64,000 nt of DNA from Cerasicoccus sp. TK19100 (lineage in GTDB: Bacteria > Verrucomicrobiota > Verrucomicrobiia > Opitutales > Cerasicoccaceae), in the NCBI RefSeq assembly GCF_027257155.1, contig NZ_JAPWDU010000004.1, forward strand, positions 186,001-250,000, written 5' to 3'. Made by a program: the position numbers and the translations under genes. Position 1 is the first letter of the stretch; every line of letters starts with the position of its first letter. This document shows positions 16,451-25,719 of the stretch, piece by piece. The notes below the pieces were generated by a model, which saw nothing but the letters and a program-made list of their open reading frames with translations, searched no databases and had not been told where the DNA came from.

Positions 16451-17365
16451 CTAAACCGCTTCGCCCACCCGCTCGCACGCACCTTCAAAGTAGCGCTGGA
16501 AGTCGAGGTGGTCGAGGCGGAGGTTGGCGCAGATCTGCATGATCTCGTCCGTCTCGCGCTCGGCCAATTCTCCGTCGCAGATGGCGACCTCGAACAGCAA
16601 CTCCAGGAAACGTCGGCGCTCGCGCAAAGTCGTTTCTTCAAAGAGCCAGCGGCTCACGCGCAGCGAATCAATTTCGCAAATCGAATCCGACAGGGAAACG
16701 ATCATAACAAACTCGGCTTGCTCGCGCTTGAGGTGCCATTGCTCGATCAGGAAGTCTATCGAGATGGAGAGTTCACGCTCGTCAATCACGTCATCTGAGT
16801 GAATGACGCGAGCCAGGAGAATACCGGCCAGACACAGACGTCGCAGCTCGCGCGGTGAACGCTTTTCCAAGCCGATTCCGCCCACCAGCCAATCGTCAAC
16901 GCGCCCGGAAATCACGTCATCCACCGGAGCCAGTTCACGTTCCGTATTATTGGCGGCGCGCTCACGTCGCTGCATGGGCTCTTCAAGTAGCTGCAGAAGC
17001 AGCGTCACGGAATCCGCCGGGAAAGCACCGACCTTGTCCACAAATTCGCGAATCAGCCTTCGTTCGCTTTCGACGATAATCCCGTCGGCCTGGACCATTC
17101 GCTCCAGCGCATAAAGGGCTGAGCGCTTCACCTTGTCGGTATCAACCAGGGACACCAGATCGTTGACATACCGCGTGCGCCAGCTGGCGCTGATCGGCTG
17201 ATCAAGCAGCTTTTGAATCTTCCGCCAATCCGGCAAAGCCAACCCGGGCAATTGGTAAAGCAAATCCATCAAACAATCACGTTCCTCGGGCGTAACCTTG
17301 TTATCAGCCCAAGCGGCGACAGCGACGACTTTCGCCAACGCCAGCGATAATGACGATTCGTGCAT
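16451..17365 (-). CDS. Tandem TerB-like domain protein
   Basis: A 304-residue soluble protein with repeated TerB/DjlA-N-like helical units. The N-terminal ALAKVVAVAAWADNKVTPEE is matched by ALYALERMVQADGIIVESER and by LFEVAICDGELAERETDEIM at the C-terminus. Each has the D(N/G)xxxxxE pattern typical of TerB, where acidic residues can bind metal. It is monocistronic and convergent with the RcnB-like gene (9 bp between stops). Its role is unknown. Confidence 0.75.
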   Translation of the reverse strand: MHESSLSLALAKVVAVAAWADNKVTPEERDCLMDLLYQLPGLALPDWRKIQKLLDQPISASWRTRYVNDLVSLVDTDKVKRSALYALERMVQADGIIVESERRLIREFVDKVGAFPADSVTLLLQLLEEPMQRRERAANNTERELAPVDDVISGRVDDWLVGGIGLEKRSPRELRRLCLAGILLARVIHSDDVIDERELSISIDFLIEQWHLKREQAEFVMIVSLSDSICEIDSLRVSRWLFEETTLRERRRFLELLFEVAICDGELAERETDEIMQICANLRLDHLDFQRYFEGACERVGEAV

Positions 17366-17495
17366 TCGCAGGTATTGGTATGTGGTGGGGGGAAAGGAAA
17401 CAGCGTTGTGCTGCGTAATTGAGATTACTCAGGGATGGGTAAATTAAAAGCAAAAAACGCCAACTACACAATGAACCTTAGCTGCGCTGGCACCT

Positions 17496-18947
17496 TTAGC
17501 CCATGTTTCCATCAGATCGCCTTCTAAGGCTTAGTGGCGCTGGTTTTGACGACACTTTTTCCGGCTCAACCGCGGCAACTGGCTGAGGCTCAACCGCTGG
17601 AAATGTCAGCCGGAAACAGGTCCCTATTTTCTCGCCGGGCAGGCATTCCACCGTGCCGCTCATGGCTTCGGTAATGCGCTTTACAATGGATAGTCCCAGA
17701 CCAGTCGAGCTCTCCCCTCCAGTCGGTCGAGCGCTCAGTTTCGCAAAACGTTGGAAGAGCTTTTTCCGATCCTCATCCGTAAAGCCGGGCCCATCGTCGA
17801 TGACCTCCAAGATCGACGCCTGCCCCTCTTGCCGGCTGACGATCCTTACCGTTGAGGCCTTGGGTGAATACTTCACGGCGTTGGAAATTAAATTGTCGAG
17901 TACCTGCCCCAATGCGCGCTCATCAATCACGGCCTGATTCAACGCGGAGGCGATCTTCACCTGGATGACGGTGCCCTTCTCAGTGGCCTTGAGGCGGGCG
18001 CGCTCCGCACATTCCTCCGCCACCGAGCCCAGCTCGTAAACATCCATGCTCAGCGGGTAGTTGCCCTGCTCGATCGCGTTAAGATTCAGGAGGTCGTCGA
18101 GAATGCCGGCCATGCGCTTGCTGGAACGCAGAATGGTGTCGATCTGCTTCAGCGCATCGCCGGGGATGTCATCGCGCATGGTCAGCATTTGCGCATAGGC
18201 GTCGACCAGCCCCAGCGGATTGCGCAAGTCATGTGCAACGATGCCGAGAAAATTGTCCTTCTCCTCATTCGCGTGCTTAAGCTTCGAATTGGCGACGGCC
18301 AGGTTGCCCATCGCGCGTTCTTTGGCGGCGACCGCGCGACCACGGGTCAGCTCAAAAGTCAGGGCAATGGCGAACAGGAAAGGCCCCAGCCCGAGGAAGC
18401 CCAACCCAGCGACCAGCGTGTGCCACTCCGCCGCATAGCGATACGGGAATTTCATGCCCAGCATTTCCAGGGCGAAGAAGATCGTGAGGATTGAAACCGA
18501 GATGAACGCCCACGCCCACGCTGCACGGGAGCTGATCATCATGAGCCCGCACAACGGAGCCGCTGCCAGCCAAGCCGCCGCATGCGCCGTGACCCCGCCT
18601 TCGCCGTACATCATCGCGGTAAAACCAAAGACAAGCACCCCCGTTAACCAGTTGCCCGTAAAAGAGATAGATACCCCGGCACGCATCATGGGGATCGCCG
18701 CGCCAATGGCCAGCGAGCTCACGAGAATCGTCCACACGGCATACCAGAAATCGATCGCCATGTAGAAGAAGACATAGCTCCCGCCAAAGATGAAACCCAG
18801 CAGCGCGAAGCCGCACTGAATGCGATGCAGGCGACGCTTCTCCGTCGTCTCGTCCTGATCACTCTTAGCCAATACGTCCAACAGATGACGCCATATCTCG
18901 GCCGTCTTCAACGTGGTTGGTGCGATTTGTTCTTCTCCCTGATTCAA
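17496..18947 (-). CDS. Membrane sensor histidine kinase
   Basis: Hybrid-free sensor kinase of 483 residues. Six or so hydrophobic segments fill residues 45-200 and form an integral-membrane sensor of unknown ligand. A short coiled linker leads to HisKA with phospho-acceptor His239 (GIVAHDLRNPLG). HATPase_c follows: N box NLISNAVKYSP, G1 DDGPGF, G2 GLGLSIVKRI. The C-terminus has a Pro/Ser-rich tail. No response regulator gene is adjacent, so the partner is encoded elsewhere. Confidence 0.93.
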   Translation of the reverse strand: MNQGEEQIAPTTLKTAEIWRHLLDVLAKSDQDETTEKRRLHRIQCGFALLGFIFGGSYVFFYMAIDFWYAVWTILVSSLAIGAAIPMMRAGVSISFTGNWLTGVLVFGFTAMMYGEGGVTAHAAAWLAAAPLCGLMMISSRAAWAWAFISVSILTIFFALEMLGMKFPYRYAAEWHTLVAGLGFLGLGPFLFAIALTFELTRGRAVAAKERAMGNLAVANSKLKHANEEKDNFLGIVAHDLRNPLGLVDAYAQMLTMRDDIPGDALKQIDTILRSSKRMAGILDDLLNLNAIEQGNYPLSMDVYELGSVAEECAERARLKATEKGTVIQVKIASALNQAVIDERALGQVLDNLISNAVKYSPKASTVRIVSRQEGQASILEVIDDGPGFTDEDRKKLFQRFAKLSARPTGGESSTGLGLSIVKRITEAMSGTVECLPGEKIGTCFRLTFPAVEPQPVAAVEPEKVSSKPAPLSLRRRSDGNMG

Positions 18948-19080
18948 TCCTGCCCTGTGACTAAAGTCTTAATGCGTTTAGTGACGAAAAACCCCTCTAA
19001 TAAGAGTGACAATTCCCAAACGGCAAGTTCTGCCGCAGATTAAGAGTAATCACATCTTTAATTCACACCAGACCCAAGAC

Positions 19081-19914
19081 TCAACTGACCAAATCCCTTG
19101 GATTGCCGCGGATTTTCAAGCGCGGCTTTGCAATATGGACCGATTTCAGCTCGCCGTCCTTGCGGATTTCGTAATCCACCGGCTTAGGCGAATAGCCCCC
19201 GGCGAGCAGCTTTCTAAAGCGATACACCCGCTTGGCGCGCTTGAGCTGCGAGCGCGAAAAAGTGACGCTGTCCATGGCGTTTTCCGAGGATGTTTTGCCC
19301 TCGGTGCTGCTCAGGTTTTCGCCATGCCAGGCGAAGATGCCGATCGGCTCGCGGACCACGCCCAGCCGCACGCCCAGCTCCATCTGTCGGCGAAACCAAA
19401 GGTGGTCGGCAATCAGACGATAGCTGCTGTCGTAGCCATGGCGCTCCCACAGCGCTTTGCGATAAATGAATGAGCAAGTCTGCACCGGCATGTGCCAGGA
19501 GGCATCAATCAACCTGGGCGTGATTACCTGCTTAAAGAGCTGCAAAAACTGCCCCTTGCCGTCGACCATCACCGTGGGCCCGAGCACGGCGTCCAGTCCG
19601 TCCGCCTCGATCAAATCCAACGCGGCCAGCACGCCTTTGCGGTTCAGTTGCTCATCGGTGTTCAGGTGGATGATGACCTCGCCCGTCGCGCGGCTCGCGG
19701 CCTTGTTGAGCGCGTCATACATACCCTTGTCTGGCTCGGATTTCCAGTTCACGCCGGGCTGCCCAGCCAGGAAGTCCAGCGTGCCATCGTTGCTGCCACC
19801 ATCGGCGATCACGTGCTCGAAATCACGCCCCGCCAGCGCATGCTGCACCGACGCCACGCAATCCGGCAAGAATCGCATTCCGTTAAAGCTGGGGGTGATG
19901 ACACTGACCTTCAC
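19081..19914 (-). CDS. Family 2 glycosyltransferase
   Basis: GT-A type glycosyltransferase of 277 residues from the GTG at 19914, which gives the standard start VKVSVITPSFNGMRFLPDCV. The frame remains open upstream, but that part is not family-like and would overlap the divergent peptidase gene. The nucleotide-sugar site includes ADGGSNDGT and a NTDE motif in the DxD position. It is similar to short WcaA/colanic-acid-like transferases (WKSEPDKGMYDALNKA is diagnostic of this group). It probably adds a sugar to surface polysaccharide; donor and acceptor are unknown. Confidence 0.88.
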   Translation of the reverse strand: MKVSVITPSFNGMRFLPDCVASVQHALAGRDFEHVIADGGSNDGTLDFLAGQPGVNWKSEPDKGMYDALNKAASRATGEVIIHLNTDEQLNRKGVLAALDLIEADGLDAVLGPTVMVDGKGQFLQLFKQVITPRLIDASWHMPVQTCSFIYRKALWERHGYDSSYRLIADHLWFRRQMELGVRLGVVREPIGIFAWHGENLSSTEGKTSSENAMDSVTFSRSQLKRAKRVYRFRKLLAGGYSPKPVDYEIRKDGELKSVHIAKPRLKIRGNPRDLVS

Positions 19915-19988
19915 GCCCCATTTCTTCGCCCATAAATCCGCCACATGCAACTGGAGATTTCGCCATCGTCGATGTGATATATCTCCCC

Positions 19989-20984
19989 ATGGCAAAATCC
20001 TGGTTGCGCGCACTGAGCAAGGCGCTGTTTCGAATCGTAATCGTCGTGGGCCTTTTTCTCGCCGCCACCTGGTATGTAATCGCGCAGCCGGTGTGGACAC
20101 ATCAACCCGCTGCCACCCTGACCGCCGACCCCGTCAAGCTACGTCAACACGTCGAAAAGCTCGCGGTGGATTTTCACCCGCGCAACTTTACCGAAGTGGA
20201 AAACCTCAACGCCTGCGCCGACTACATTGCCGCGCAGTTTAAGGCCGCCAGTGGACAAGTCCGTGAGCAGACCTTCACCGTTCAGGGCAATGACTACCGC
20301 AATGTCAGCGCGTTCTTCGGGCCAGCTAATGGTCCGCTCTGGATCGTCGGCGCGCACTACGACACCTGCGAGGACACCCCGGGTGCCGACGACAATGCCA
20401 GCGGCGTCGCCGGCCTCCTGGAGCTGGCCCGCCTACTCGGCGAAAACCCGCCCAGCGTGCCTATTGAGCTCGTGGCCTACCCGCTGGAAGAGCCGCCCTT
20501 TTTCTCCTCGCAGAGCATGGGCAGCGCACATCACGCCAACGCGCTCGACCTTGCGACCGAGCCGGTCTTGGGCGTCATCGTCCTGGAAATGATCGGCTAC
20601 TACTCCGACGCGCCGGGCTCCCAGGAGCATCCGTCGAAGCTGCTGGAGTTTGTTTACCCAAGCACAGGCAACTTCCTCGCCGTGGTGGGCAACTGGGAGC
20701 AGCGCGGCTTTGTCAAACAAGTCAAAGGGCACCTGCAAGGCGTCACCGATCTGCCCATCGAGTCCATCGCCGCGCCGCCCGTGGTGCCCGGCATCGATTT
20801 CTCCGACCACCGCAACTACTGGCCGCTGGGCGTGAACGCCGTCATGGTCACCGATACCGCCTTTTACCGAAACAAAAATTACCACCGCGCCACCGACACC
20901 CCGGACACGCTCGACTACGAACGCATGGCCATGGCCGTAACCGCGGTTAACTCGGCACTGGGTAGCATGGCATCAAAAAAGTAG
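19989..20984 (+). CDS. M28-family metallopeptidase, membrane-anchored
   Basis: Zinc aminopeptidase-like protein of 331 residues with one N-terminal membrane segment (about 14-32), so the catalytic domain is periplasmic. Metal ligands are visible: His123 and Asp125 in GAHYDT, Asp134 in GADDNASG, Glu168/169 in LEEPPF, a Glu at 200 in LEMIGYYSD, and a His in YHRATDTPD near 302. The ATG at 19989 was preferred to a GTG five codons earlier because it gives a clean positive-then-hydrophobic anchor. It is divergent from the glycosyltransferase. Confidence 0.9.
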   Translation: MAKSWLRALSKALFRIVIVVGLFLAATWYVIAQPVWTHQPAATLTADPVKLRQHVEKLAVDFHPRNFTEVENLNACADYIAAQFKAASGQVREQTFTVQGNDYRNVSAFFGPANGPLWIVGAHYDTCEDTPGADDNASGVAGLLELARLLGENPPSVPIELVAYPLEEPPFFSSQSMGSAHHANALDLATEPVLGVIVLEMIGYYSDAPGSQEHPSKLLEFVYPSTGNFLAVVGNWEQRGFVKQVKGHLQGVTDLPIESIAAPPVVPGIDFSDHRNYWPLGVNAVMVTDTAFYRNKNYHRATDTPDTLDYERMAMAVTAVNSALGSMASKK

Positions 20985-21011
20985 GACCATAATACCCCAT
21001 TAAAATAATTA

Positions 21012-21026
21012 AATATACAGTATATT
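21012..21026. promoter_or_regulatory. Perfect palindrome upstream of PEP-CTERM gene
   Basis: AATATAC-A-GTATATT, a perfect 7-1-7 palindrome, lies 42 bp before the start at 21068 and just upstream of a TTGACA (21034-21039). It is a candidate operator or promoter-region site; no regulator is identified. Confidence 0.35.
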
Positions 21027-21067
21027 GATTAGATTGACATTTAGGCGCTTCAAGCCATGCTTGCTTC

Positions 21068-21715
21068 ATGCGTTTCACTACTACTGCATCATTGCTGGCC
21101 ATCAGCGCATCACTTTTGATTCAATCCGCCCAAGGTGCTGTCACTTGGCGCTTTTCAGGCACCATCGCCACGGTGGATCCAGCCCTGGGCACCGAGGTCG
21201 TGCCTGGTGATGCGTGGCAGATTGATGTCACCTTTGACGATAGCGCAGGCCCGATTGGTAACTTTGGCAGCAGCGCATTTTACGGAATTCAACAATCAAC
21301 CCTCACCTACTTTGCCACCGGCGGTGATCTGGTAGCGACATCGACGCTCAACGACCTGAACCACTCCATTAGCGTTCAGAACGACAGCGGTGGCCGCGAC
21401 TTTTTTACGGTAGATTTCTCACATGGGGGCGGCACACCCGGTCTGGTTCCATTCAGCCTAAATGGCGAAGAGATCTTTGATTTTAATCTCAGCCTCTCCG
21501 ACTTCACCCAAACCGCTTTTAACAGCACCGCTCTGCCGACGTCGATTGACCTGAATGACTTCAGCTTGCGCCAAGGCCGATCCCAATTTGGCGACAGCGG
21601 CTTTGACGTCACCTACAATGTCTCCGACTTCACCATCGTGCCCGAGCCACAGACTTTCGCAATTCCCGCCCTGATTGCAGCGGGTGTCTTCTACATTCGT
21701 CGCCGCAAACAGTAA
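21068..21715 (+). CDS. PEP-CTERM exported protein
   Basis: A 215-residue secreted protein. The signal peptide is MRFTTTASLLAISASLLIQS with cleavage after AQG. A beta-rich body follows (VTWRFSGTIATVDPALG...) and then the C-terminal sorting signal VPEPQTFAIPALIAAGVFYI followed by RRRKQ. PEP-CTERM signals are recognised by exosortase (EpsH/XrtA), which is not encoded here. The body resembles other small PEP-CTERM proteins of unknown role. Confidence 0.85.
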   Translation: MRFTTTASLLAISASLLIQSAQGAVTWRFSGTIATVDPALGTEVVPGDAWQIDVTFDDSAGPIGNFGSSAFYGIQQSTLTYFATGGDLVATSTLNDLNHSISVQNDSGGRDFFTVDFSHGGGTPGLVPFSLNGEEIFDFNLSLSDFTQTAFNSTALPTSIDLNDFSLRQGRSQFGDSGFDVTYNVSDFTIVPEPQTFAIPALIAAGVFYIRRRKQ

Positions 21716-21738
21716 GTCGTTGGACCTTCCGCCGGCTC

Positions 21739-22476
21739 TTAGATCTGGAAGTCGACGCGGTTGCTGACCTCGTGCAGGCCGCATTCGCGCTTCATGCCGT
21801 TGAAGCGGGTTTCTTCGGCCGTCATGCCTTCGCCGAGCTTACTCGTGCTGTGGACATCGCCCACCGACACGTAGCCTTCGTCCCAGAGCGGGTGGTAGGG
21901 CAAGTTGTTCTGCGTCAAATACATGTAGATGTCGCGATCAGTCCAGTCGATGATTGGGTGGACTTTAAACATCTTGTTCTGGCGCTCCAGCGGGCGCAGA
22001 TGCTGGCGCGTCGAGGACTGCTGGCGTCGCAGACCGCTCATCCAGCCCAGCGCGTTGTGCTCGATCAAGGCGCGGTTCATCGGCTCCACCTTGTTCTCTA
22101 AATTATAGGCCTCCAGCGACTCGACATCCTTCTCCCAGCGTTTGCCGAAAAGGGCCTCCTGCCAGGCAGCGGTGCGCAGCGGACTATACACTTTGAGGTT
22201 CAGATTCAGGTCGTCCGCCAGATGCTGGGCAAAGCGATACGTCTCCGGAAAGAGATAACCAGTGTCGACGAAGATCACCGGTAGGCCGGGGGCCACCGTG
22301 TTCGCCAAATGCAGCAAGGCCGCCGACTGGACGCCAAAGCTCGTGCTCATCACCAAGCGCTCACCAAAGGTTTCGAGCGCCCACTTGATACGGGCATGCG
22401 CGGAGTCGTTTTCCAAGCGCTGGTTAATCGCTTGCAAGTCTTCGAGTTCCTCTAACATGCTGGTTTTGTCGTCCAT
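21739..22476 (-). CDS. cysH: Phosphoadenylyl-sulfate reductase
   Basis: Reduces PAPS to sulfite using thioredoxin in assimilatory sulfate reduction. The 245-residue protein has the PP-loop core ([20 protein letters not shown]), the substrate segment [16 protein letters not shown], and the C-terminal redox motif KRECGLHEV with the catalytic Cys. The extra CC...CxxC set that binds an iron-sulfur cluster in APS reductases is missing, which points to PAPS rather than APS as substrate. No other cys gene is adjacent. It is convergent with the PEP-CTERM gene. Confidence 0.93.
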   Translation of the reverse strand: MDDKTSMLEELEDLQAINQRLENDSAHARIKWALETFGERLVMSTSFGVQSAALLHLANTVAPGLPVIFVDTGYLFPETYRFAQHLADDLNLNLKVYSPLRTAAWQEALFGKRWEKDVESLEAYNLENKVEPMNRALIEHNALGWMSGLRRQQSSTRQHLRPLERQNKMFKVHPIIDWTDRDIYMYLTQNNLPYHPLWDEGYVSVGDVHSTSKLGEGMTAEETRFNGMKRECGLHEVSNRVDFQI

Positions 22477-22552
22477 TAGATCTTTTCCTTACTAAATTAG
22501 GTCAGTTACTAAAGAAAACGAATCAGCGAAAGTCAATCGCCGACTCCATTTT

Positions 22553-23977
22553 ATGACGGAAAATACCACACGCCCGGACCTGATCTCGCTCGACTCCCCG
22601 AGCGGGCGCGCCATCCACGCCATCGCCAGCGACGTCGCCGCCGCGGGTGGGCGTGCCGTCATCGTCGGCGGAGCGGTGCGCGACGCCCTGCTGGGCATCA
22701 CCCCGAAGGACATGGATGTCGAGGTATTCGGCCTGCCCGCGGACAAACTTGAGCCGCTGCTCAAGGCCCGCCACCGCATCGACCAGGTGGGGCGCTCCTT
22801 TGGCGTGTTCATCGTTAAGGGGTTGGACATCGACGTGGCCCTGCCCCGCCGCGAACGCAAATCCGGCCAGGGGCACAAGGCGTTCGCCATTGAGGGCGAC
22901 CCGGAAATGACCTTTGCCGAGGCCGCCGCGCGCCGCGATTTCACGCTCAACGCGATCTCGTGGGACCCCTTAAATGGCGCGCTAATCGACCCCGCCGGCG
23001 GCGAGCAGGATTTACAAAACGGCCTGCTGCGACACGTCTCGCATCAGTTTGCGGAGGACCCGCTGCGCGTGCTGCGCGCCATGCAGTTTCTCGCGCGGTT
23101 TGAGCTGCGCATCGCCCCCGAAACGCTCGAACTCTGCCGCACGATTGAGGCCGAAGATTTGCCCAAGGAGCGGCTCTTCGAGGAGTGGTCGAAGCTGATC
23201 CGCAAAGGCCGCCAGCCCTCGCTCGGGCTGAACTTTTTGCGCGACTGCGGTTGGCTCCGCTATTACCCGGAGCTCGTCGCGCTGACCGACTGCCCGCAGG
23301 ACCCTAAGTGGCACCCTGAGGGCAACGTCTGGGTCCACACCCTGCATTGCCTGGACGCCTTTGCCCGCGAAAAGATCGACGACGACTGGGAAGACCTCGT
23401 GGTCGGCTTGGCCGTGCTCCTGCATGACATCGGTAAGCCAGTGACGACCTACACTGACGACAACGGGCGCATCCGCTCGCCCGCGCACGACGTCGAGGGC
23501 CTACCGCTAGCCGAGATATTTCTCCGCCGTCTGACCAACCACCGCGAGCTGATCGAGCAGGTGCTGCCGCTGATCGAGACCCACATGCGCCCGGCCGATT
23601 TCTATAAGAACAAGGCCTCCAGCGCCGCGATCCGCCGCCTGGCTGGCCGCGTGGGTCGCATCGACCGCCTGCTCCGCGTTGCCGCAGCCGACATGGCGGG
23701 CCGCCCGCCCCTGCCCGCGGATTTCCCCGCCGGCGAATGGCTCCGCCAAAAAGCTGAGGAGCTCGCCGTCCGCGACAGCGCGCCCAAGCCAATTATCCTG
23801 GGCCGCCACCTGATCGACCTCGGGCTCAAGCCCGGCGTGCAGTTCAAGCCTATCCTCCAAGCTTGCTTTGAGGCGCAATTGGATGGCGAGTTTGACGATT
23901 TGGACGGCGGCGTTTCATTAGCAAAGCGGCTAATCGCACAATCCAGCGCGCCCGCAGGCGACCATTCCGAAAAGTGA
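22553..23977 (+). CDS. cca: CCA-adding tRNA nucleotidyltransferase with HD domain
   Basis: Class II nucleotidyltransferase that completes or repairs the tRNA 3' CCA end. It has the GGAVRDALLG motif at 39-48, catalytic DMDVEVFG with Asp53 and Asp55, and RRDFTLNAI near 127. The RNA-binding helices include LRVLRAMQFLARF. A C-terminal HD domain (VLLHDIGKP near 289, with THMRPADFYKN) is present as in E. coli-type enzymes and may hydrolyse phosphates. The length is 474 residues. A poly(A) polymerase-only activity cannot be excluded from sequence. Confidence 0.9.
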   Translation: MTENTTRPDLISLDSPSGRAIHAIASDVAAAGGRAVIVGGAVRDALLGITPKDMDVEVFGLPADKLEPLLKARHRIDQVGRSFGVFIVKGLDIDVALPRRERKSGQGHKAFAIEGDPEMTFAEAAARRDFTLNAISWDPLNGALIDPAGGEQDLQNGLLRHVSHQFAEDPLRVLRAMQFLARFELRIAPETLELCRTIEAEDLPKERLFEEWSKLIRKGRQPSLGLNFLRDCGWLRYYPELVALTDCPQDPKWHPEGNVWVHTLHCLDAFAREKIDDDWEDLVVGLAVLLHDIGKPVTTYTDDNGRIRSPAHDVEGLPLAEIFLRRLTNHRELIEQVLPLIETHMRPADFYKNKASSAAIRRLAGRVGRIDRLLRVAAADMAGRPPLPADFPAGEWLRQKAEELAVRDSAPKPIILGRHLIDLGLKPGVQFKPILQACFEAQLDGEFDDLDGGVSLAKRLIAQSSAPAGDHSEK

Positions 23978-24066
23978 CTTTTGCACCATTGACAGGCCCG
24001 CGCGAGACGCCAATTTAGAAGCTTTTTGGATCACTCCGCTCTAATCGTTTAATAGACACCTGAAGT

Positions 24067-25380
24067 ATGGCTGAAATCATCAATATGCCCAAGCTGTCCG
24101 ACACCATGGAAGTCGGCACCATCGCCAATTGGCGCAAACAGGAGGGCGACGAAGTCTCCCAAGGCGACATCCTCTGCGAAGTCGAAACCGACAAGGCCAC
24201 CATGGACTTGGAAAACCTCGTGGCGGACGGGGTCATCCTGAAAATTTACGCCCAGCCCGGTGACGAAGCCCCCGTGGGCGCGCCGATCTGCGCCATTGGC
24301 GAAAAGGGCGAAGCCGCTCCTGACGCCCCCTCCCCCAAGAAGGAGGAGAAGGCGTTCGACACCGAGGTGAAGGAGCCCGAGGAAGACAAGGAAGTCAGCA
24401 AAGACACCGGCAGCGCCGAAGGCCGCAAGCAGGAAACCCTGCAAGCGCCGGAAACGTCAGACAGTGACGATGGCTCCCGCATCAAGGCCTCCCCGCTCGC
24501 CAAGAAGCTAGCCGCCTCCAAGGGCATCCCGCTGAGTGCGATCAAGGGCACCGGCCCCGGTGGCCGCATCGTGAAGAAGGACGTGCTTGCCGCGGAAGAA
24601 AACGGCGTCTCGGGCCCCGAAGAGTCCGCTCCTGCCGCCAGCGCCCCGGCGCTGCAAGCCCCGGCCCCCGGCCTGGAAGAAAAGACCATCAAGGTCTCCC
24701 AGATGCGCAAGGTCATCGCCAAGCGCCTCCTCCAGTCCAAGACCGAAGTACCGCATTTTTACCTCGAAACCGAGGTCGACGCCGCCGCGCTCATCAAGAT
24801 GCGCGCCGAGCTCAACGCCACCCTGGCCGATCTGCCACCCGAAGCCGGCGGCATTAAGTTCACGGTCAACGACTTCATTCTCAAGGCCAGTGCTGAAGCG
24901 CTCCGCCGCGTGCCACAGGTCAACGCCAGCTGGCAGGGCGACACGATCCAGCAGTCCGGCTCGGTGAACCTCGCCTTCGGCGTGGCACTGGAAGACGGCC
25001 TCGTAACACCCGTCATCCGCAATGCAGAGTCCAAGAGCCTCCGCACCATTTCTGCCGAAGCCAAGGCCCTCATCAAGAAGGCCCGCAGTAAGAAGCTCGG
25101 CGCGGACGAGATGTCCGGCAGCACCTTTACCGTGACCAACCTCGGCATGTATGGCGTGACCGGATTCTACGGCATCATCAACATGCCTAACGCCGCGATC
25201 CTCTCCGTGGGTGCCACGATCAAGAAGCCCGTCGTTAACGACGCTGGCGAGATCGTTGTCGGCCAGCGCATGAGCATCGGCATGGCCGGTGACCACCGCA
25301 TCATCGACGGTGCAGTCGGCGCTGAGTTCCTCATGGCCCTCAAGGAAACCCTCGAAAAGCCAGCCCTCATGCTCGTCTAG
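24067..25380 (+). CDS. pdhC: Pyruvate dehydrogenase E2 (dihydrolipoyl acetyltransferase)
   Basis: Core of a 2-oxoacid dehydrogenase complex, 437 residues. The single lipoyl domain is at 1-80 with lipoylated Lys43 in ETDKATMD. An acidic/Pro linker precedes the E3/E1-binding domain at about 138-175 (SPLAKKLAASKGIPLSAIKG). The catalytic domain ends with DHRIIDGAVGAEFL. Similarity to LSDTMEVGTIANWRKQEGD-type E2 proteins favours pyruvate as substrate. E1 and E3 genes are not adjacent in this window, so the complex is encoded in pieces. A conserved structured repeat begins directly after its stop. Confidence 0.92.
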   Translation: MAEIINMPKLSDTMEVGTIANWRKQEGDEVSQGDILCEVETDKATMDLENLVADGVILKIYAQPGDEAPVGAPICAIGEKGEAAPDAPSPKKEEKAFDTEVKEPEEDKEVSKDTGSAEGRKQETLQAPETSDSDDGSRIKASPLAKKLAASKGIPLSAIKGTGPGGRIVKKDVLAAEENGVSGPEESAPAASAPALQAPAPGLEEKTIKVSQMRKVIAKRLLQSKTEVPHFYLETEVDAAALIKMRAELNATLADLPPEAGGIKFTVNDFILKASAEALRRVPQVNASWQGDTIQQSGSVNLAFGVALEDGLVTPVIRNAESKSLRTISAEAKALIKKARSKKLGADEMSGSTFTVTNLGMYGVTGFYGIINMPNAAILSVGATIKKPVVNDAGEIVVGQRMSIGMAGDHRIIDGAVGAEFLMALKETLEKPALMLV

Positions 25381-25454
25381 CCAACCAGCCTCCGGCTGGA
25401 CCGGGGACTTTGCCGCATTGCGGCAAATGGTAGGGCGCAGTCTCTAGACAAGCC
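25381..25454 (+). repeat. 3'-end structured repeat, copy 1
   Basis: This repeat begins right after the E2 stop codon. In order it has ACCAGCCTCCGGCTGGACCGG-like hairpin sequence, a perfect hairpin TTTGCCGC-ATT-GCGGCAAA, and GGTAGGGCGCAGTCTCTAGA then CAAGCC. The same elements in the same order and orientation relative to the gene follow the stop of the minus-strand gene at 28925. The middle hairpin differs by compensating changes between copies. Confidence 0.8.
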
Positions 25455-25482
25455 GCGTTTCAACTGACAATAAATTTAAACC

Positions 25483-25656
25483 ATGGGCGACTTCGGAATA
25501 GTTGGCATTCTCGGAGTCGCCCTTTTTATTGCCGGAGTGGCCCTGCTGTATAACCGCTGGGCCAACCGCAAGTTGAACAAGGAATACAAGGACGCCCGCT
25601 TCATGAAGGGCTCCATGCTCGGCCGCCGCGCCTACGACGAAGACGAGGACGACTGA
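25483..25656 (+). CDS. Small single-pass membrane protein
   Basis: A 57-residue protein, MGDFGIVGILGVALFIAGVA onward. It has one membrane segment at about 4-23 and then a basic stretch (YNRWANRKLNKEYKDARF), ending in an acidic tail (YDEDEDD). The positive-inside rule puts the C-terminus in the cytoplasm. It starts about 100 bp after pdhC and is followed by a strong terminator 10 bp after its stop, which supports it being real. No function is known. Confidence 0.7.
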   Translation: MGDFGIVGILGVALFIAGVALLYNRWANRKLNKEYKDARFMKGSMLGRRAYDEDEDD

Positions 25657-25665
25657 ATCAGACAC

Positions 25666-25697
25666 AAAAAAAGCAAGGCCCGTGAGCCTTGCTTTTT
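25666..25697. terminator. Bidirectional terminator
   Basis: Stem AAAAAGCAAGGC (25668-25679) and GCCTTGCTTTTT (25686-25697) with loop CCGTGA, flanked by an A-run on the left and a T-run on the right. It serves the small membrane gene (plus) and the PEP-CTERM gene at 25720 (minus). Confidence 0.9.
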
Positions 25698-25719
25698 GGA
25701 TGCCAAAATGTGCTCGCGC

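Noticed and set aside
19974-20100. Upstream start for the glycosyltransferase overlapping the peptidase gene
   Set aside because: The extra residues are not family-like and would overlap the divergent M28 gene; the GTG at 19914 gives the canonical N-terminus.
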